Shown: positions 60,842-64,000 of the stretch, one piece after another | Layout of the letters: each line of letters starts with the position of its first letter | Numbering within the stretch: the first letter of the stretch is position 1 | NCBI RefSeq assembly: GCF_029633865.1 | Contig: NC_079223.1 | Coordinates: forward strand, 36,301,739 to 36,365,738 | DNA length: 64,000 nt | Direction: 5' to 3' | Origin: Lampris incognitus | Taxonomy: Eukaryota > Chordata > Actinopteri > Lampriformes > Lampridae | The notes under the pieces: generated by a model | The model's input: the letters and a program-made list of their open reading frames with translations, nothing else | What the model was told of the DNA's origin: nothing | Database searches by the model: none | Made by a program: the position numbers and the translations under genes

Positions 60842-61260
60842 TAGGGTAACGTAGCGGTCTATTCTGTTGCCTACCAACATGGGGATCGTCGGTTCGAATC
60901 CCTCTGTTACCTCTTGCTTGGTCGGGCATCCCTACAGACACAATTGGCCGTGTCTGTGGGTGGGAAGCCGGATGTGGGTATGTGTCCTGGTCGCGGCACT
61001 AGCACCTCCTCTGGTCGGTTAGGGCGCCTGTTCGGGGGGAAGGGGGAACGGGGGGGAATAGCATGATCCTCCCATGTGCCTACGTCCCCCTGGTGAAACT
61101 CCTCACTGTCAGGTGAAAAGAAGCGGCTGGTGACTGCACATGTATTGGAGCAGGCATGTGGTAGTCTGCAGCCCTCCCCGGATCGGCAGAGGGAGTGGAG
61201 CAGCGACCGGGATGGCTCGGAAAATTGGGGTAATTGGCCGAATACAATTGGGGAGAAAAA
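60842..61260 (+). mobile_element. tRNA-derived SINE inside Gypsy integrase region
   Basis: Same family as 48382-48840, with slight head truncation (TAGGGTAACGTAGCGGTC). The target duplication is AGAATGACAGGCAA (60828-60841) and AGAATGACGGGCAA (61261-61274), one difference. The B box is GGTTCGAATCC near 60891. Confidence 0.9.
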
Positions 61261-61286
61261 AGAATGACGGGCAAAACCCTTGCTTA

Positions 61287-61911
61287 CTACTACTACTACT
61301 TTTGGCTGCTCCCGTTAGGAGTCGCCACAGCAGATCATCCATTTCCATCACTTCCTGTCCTCTGCATCTTCCTCTCTCACACCAGCCATCTGCATGTCCT
61401 CCTTCACCACAACCATAAACCTCCTCTTTGGCCTTCCTCTTTTCCTCTTCCCTGGCAGCTCCATATTCAGCATCCTTCTCCCAATATACCCAGCATCTCT
61501 CCTCCACACATGTCCAAGCCATCTCAATCTTGCCTGTCTTGCTTTGTCTCCAAACTGTCCAACCTGAGCTGTCCCTCTAATATACTCGTTCCTAATCCTG
61601 TCCTTCTTTGTCACTGCCAATGAAAATCTTAGCATCTTCAACTCTGCCACCTCCAGCTCCATCTCTTGTCTTTTCAATGCCACTGTCTCCAAACCATTTA
61701 ACAAAGCTGGTCTCACTACCATCTTGTAAACCTTCCCTTCAACTCTTGCTGGTACCCTTTTGTCGCAAATCACTCCTGACACTCTCCTCCACCCACTCCA
61801 CCCTGCCTGCACTCTCTTCTTCACCTCCCTTCTGCACTCCCCTTTACTTTGGACAGTTGACCCCAAGTAATTAAGTAATTAAGTAATTAAGTAATTAATG
61901 TTGACCCCAAC
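61287..61911 (-). mobile_element. RTE LINE, 5'-truncated 3' end
   Basis: On the minus strand it has an RT C-terminal region (VKKRVQAGWSGWRRVSGVIC, LRWLGHVWRRDAGYIGRRM, KRKRGRPKRR), then a 3' end with GGAGCAGCCAAAAGTAGTAG trinucleotides. The target duplication ACCCTTGCTTA lies at 61276-61286 and 61912-61922. At the truncated 5' end a GTAATTAA 8-mer is repeated four times between two GTTGACCCCAA copies. It is the same family as 1-2713. Confidence 0.9.
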
Positions 61912-62157
61912 ACCCTTGCTTAATTGTTCTTAAAGCAAGCGATGAGAACACAGTTGCCTCTGATTAAGCCTAATTTTACAGAGACCATGCAAGTAAAACA
62001 AGACACACAATGCAACTAGCTGTTAGATGGGCAAAGGTGAGAGCCTTCAAGCCTAAACAGAAAGTATTGGTTCAACACCACAGGGGAGGGGAAGATGAAA
62101 ATGGCTACCATGTACAATTGTCAGGGTACTAGGTCCTATCACTTACTTGGTTGATAT

Positions 62158-62598
62158 TGTAACGCACACGAATAAGTAGACACGTTAGCCCTTGGTTAAT
62201 GGGTCTGAGCCTTTAGTCGACTGGTTAACGTTGTCGCCCGCGGTGCAAGAGATACGGGTTCGCGTCGCGTCTCGGCTTTGGCGGTTCCCGGGCTGCCCCT
62301 GCCCCCCACCCTCAATTTGCTGCATTGGTGTCAGAAGTGGGATGGTGAGACCGTGAGGTCATCGGAAGTGCGTGCGCCCAGAGCCATAAGGGAGCTGATA
62401 TGCTGAAGCGCGGGTGTGCGCTTCCCTAAAGAGGGCGGGGTAGTGTAACGTACATGAATAAGTAGATACGTTATCCCTTGTCTAACGGGCCGGACCCTTT
62501 AGTTGACTGGTTAACGTTGTCACTTGTGGAGTGGGAGACACAGGTTCGCATCCCGGCTGTGGCGTCGGTTCCCGGGCTGCCCCCCTGAGTTCGCTGCA
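62158..62598 (+). mobile_element. TRIM-like miniature LTR element, intact two-LTR copy
   Basis: The 5' LTR is 62158-62324 and the 3' LTR 62444-62598; both begin TGTAACG and end GCTGCA. The interior is 119 bp and non-coding. TGGTGTCAGAAGTGGGAT (62326-62343) sits one base inside the 5' LTR and AAAGAGGGCGGGGTAG just before the 3' LTR. The target duplication is ATAT. Excising the element and one ATAT restores the Gypsy frame TYLVDINGKVCKG. Each LTR holds a tRNA-like stretch with CTTTAGT(C/T)GACTGGTTAACG and GGTTCGC. Confidence 0.88.
62326..62343 (+). promoter_or_regulatory. Primer-binding site of the TRIM-like element
   Basis: TGGTGTCAGAAGTGGGAT is the exact complement of ATCCCACTTCTGACACCA, which I recall as the 3' end (with CCA) of vertebrate tRNA-Leu(CAA). 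Confidence 0.75.
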
Positions 62599-62602
62599 AT
62601 AT

Positions 62603-62843
62603 TAATGGAAAGGTGTGTAAGGGATATGTAAATCAATTGATGAAAACTGAAAATCAGTCTGTGGTTACAGAAGAGGATATGCTAGATTTTCATTTTTCTG
62701 ACGATGAGTCAAACATACCAAATGATGGGAGTGTACAGGGACCTCAGGAGAGTGGGACTGCTTCAGAGACCTTCCAGAATCAGCCACGGCCTTACTGTAG
62801 GCCAAAACCTAATGTAAGACCTCCTGATAGATTAAAACTGTAA
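62603..62843 (+). pseudogene. Gypsy pol C-terminal frame
   Basis: The frame continues the Gypsy polyprotein after the TRIM insertion and ends at TAA 62841-62843, 46 bp before the 3' LTR. It is acidic and Pro-rich (DMLDFHFSDDESN, RPYCRPKPNVRPPDRLKL). It is one of the few undisturbed stretches of the element. Confidence 0.6.
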
Positions 62844-62889
62844 AAGAAGATTTTAAATGAAAAGGGGTTTACAGATTTCAGGGGAAGAG

Positions 62890-63210
62890 TGTTGTGTATA
62901 GTTTAAGCAGTATAGTGCTTTTTTTAAATTTCTTTCTTTTCTTTTCTCTTTTTTTTTGTTGGCGGTCCACTTGACTGACATTTTGTTGTTGCAATTACAG
63001 TCATTGTGATGCAAACGCGCTTGACTGGTTCGTGGAAAGTCCCAAAGGGTGCGTGTAACCTGTTGCTCAGCTAATGGCCGACAGTCAGGGTAAGCTGTGC
63101 CACGTTTAACAAGGTACATTGATGCCATACTTGCTGTTAAACGTGCTTGAATAAATTAGAATAACTTCATTCTGCAGGTTTCTTATTCCTTTGGATGAGG
63201 ATGCACAACA
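62890..63210 (+). repeat. Gypsy 3' LTR
   Basis: 321 bp, ending ATGCACAACA. A T-rich insertion or expansion at 62919-62958 accounts for much of the length difference from the 5' LTR. Confidence 0.9.
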
Positions 63211-63215
63211 GGTTT

Positions 63216-64000
63216 AAACCCCAGTGAGAGAGCAAGTTTCAGCACTAGCGTCGGTCCGCTCTTCCTGCAGTTTGATTGTTTCAGCACTCTGCCGATGGAG
63301 CCAAGATCAAAGGGGGAACAGGCTGGTGTGTACTGACATTTAAGACAGTAAAAGACGCATGCTCGAGTGCTTTAGAGCACAAATCAATGTGCTCCCGAGC
63401 GCTAACCTGCAGCAGACGCTCATTTCGCGGAGCCAAGAGCAGCCAGAGAAGCTTAATGAGAGTGGTTTTGCTGTAAAACTTGATTGCTTCAGTCAGAACC
63501 ATAATTGGGTCATCTTGTTTTAATAATTCAAGGGCAGAAAGGGTATCCAACAGAGCACTTAGATCCCTGATAGATAGTATTGCTTATACCATTTCAGAAT
63601 TTTAAAAATAAATCCCTGCCTTGTTTTGAGTGTGGGATAAACAGAGACAGGGAGACGGAGAGTTAATCTGCATGCCATGTAACTACATGTCTGCACACAC
63701 ATGGAGTGTTCAATGAGCTGCAAGTTGGCGAAAACCTACATTTGTGCATCAAACACACACACAGACTCTCCGGACATGTTGAAGCTCACAGCTATGTGAG
63801 AGATATCTACAGCTGCACTTTGAGGCTGTGTGAGAGAGCAAGGGGTTCGTGAATTCAGTCTTGCCTTTTCCCCAACCAGAACCATCCACATGTGTCCTAC
63901 TGAGCCTGCACCCACCTCCATGAAGCCATAACACCCACTTTCTGTTATCTTTGTCAGCCTTGCATGGTGTTTATCGGCGCCCAGCAAGTAGACGGGGACT
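63216..64000. other. Right flank, nothing recognised
   Basis: Unique-looking sequence with no supported gene, element or long repeat. Confidence 0.4.

Larger units (their letters stand above)
56696..63210 (+). mobile_element. Ty3/Gypsy LTR retrotransposon, full length but defective
   Basis: The 5' LTR is 56696-56985 and the 3' LTR 62890-63210, starting TGTAGTGTATAG or TGTTGTGTATAG. The 5-bp target duplication is GGTTT. After one base comes a primer-binding-like TGGTGATGAGGATGGGAT (56987-57004), close to a tRNA-Ser 3' end from memory. A polypurine AGGGGAAGAG precedes the 3' LTR. Internal order is gag, zinc knuckle, RT, RNase H, integrase. Four later insertions lie inside: SINE 57762-58075, SINE 60842-61260, RTE tail 61287-61911 and the TRIM-like element 62158-62598. 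Many stops and shifts make it inactive. Confidence 0.93.

Overview
The window reads as nuclear DNA of a teleost fish. It has multi-exon genes with GT-AG introns, long CA/GA/GATA microsatellites, and a mixed load of fish-type transposable elements (RTE, BEL/Pao, Ty3/Gypsy, Penelope-like, hAT, tRNA-derived SINEs). I did not assign a species.

Two host genes are visible. (1) A C2H2 zinc-finger gene lies on the + strand. Its coding exon is 23129-24760 (543 aa), with a probable non-coding first exon ending near 20194. (2) A complete STOX1 (storkhead box 1) gene lies on the - strand in four coding exons: 53596-53269, 33950-33798, 33629-30887 and 29516-29363. The exon phases join to an open frame of 1125 codons plus stop. 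Intron 1 is about 19.3 kb and holds much of the window's repeat content.

Layout: 1-17.6 kb is a stack of nested, broken transposons. These are an RTE LINE, a hAT remnant, a second LINE fused to another hAT, a BEL/Pao element inserted in the last codons of that hAT, a third hAT split by a Penelope-like element (PLE), a tandem miniature LTR element and a SINE. 17.6-20 kb holds microsatellites and non-coding ends of a second PLE family. 20-26.7 kb is the zinc-finger gene, with THAP-like and other transposon debris in its intron. 27-28.4 kb is a 5'-rearranged PLE insertion carrying a piece of STOX1. 29.4-53.6 kb is STOX1. 56.7-63.2 kb is a full-length but dead Ty3/Gypsy provirus with 5-bp target duplications and four younger insertions inside it.

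Three observations stand out. First, three loci hold very short LTR elements (TRIM-like, 100-120 bp between LTRs). Their LTRs carry tRNA-like pol III box sequences, and their primer-binding sites match two different tRNA-Leu 3' ends. One locus has a clean 4-bp target duplication inside the Gypsy pol frame. Second, the PLE at 26995-28386 has about 88 bp of STOX1 exon 3 spliced between two PLE-sense segments, as expected from template switching onto STOX1 RNA. Third, the ends of two PLE families share a folded core (CTGANGA, one extra base, a hairpin, GAAAC) that resembles a derived hammerhead ribozyme. All tRNA and protein-family comparisons are from memory and were not searched.
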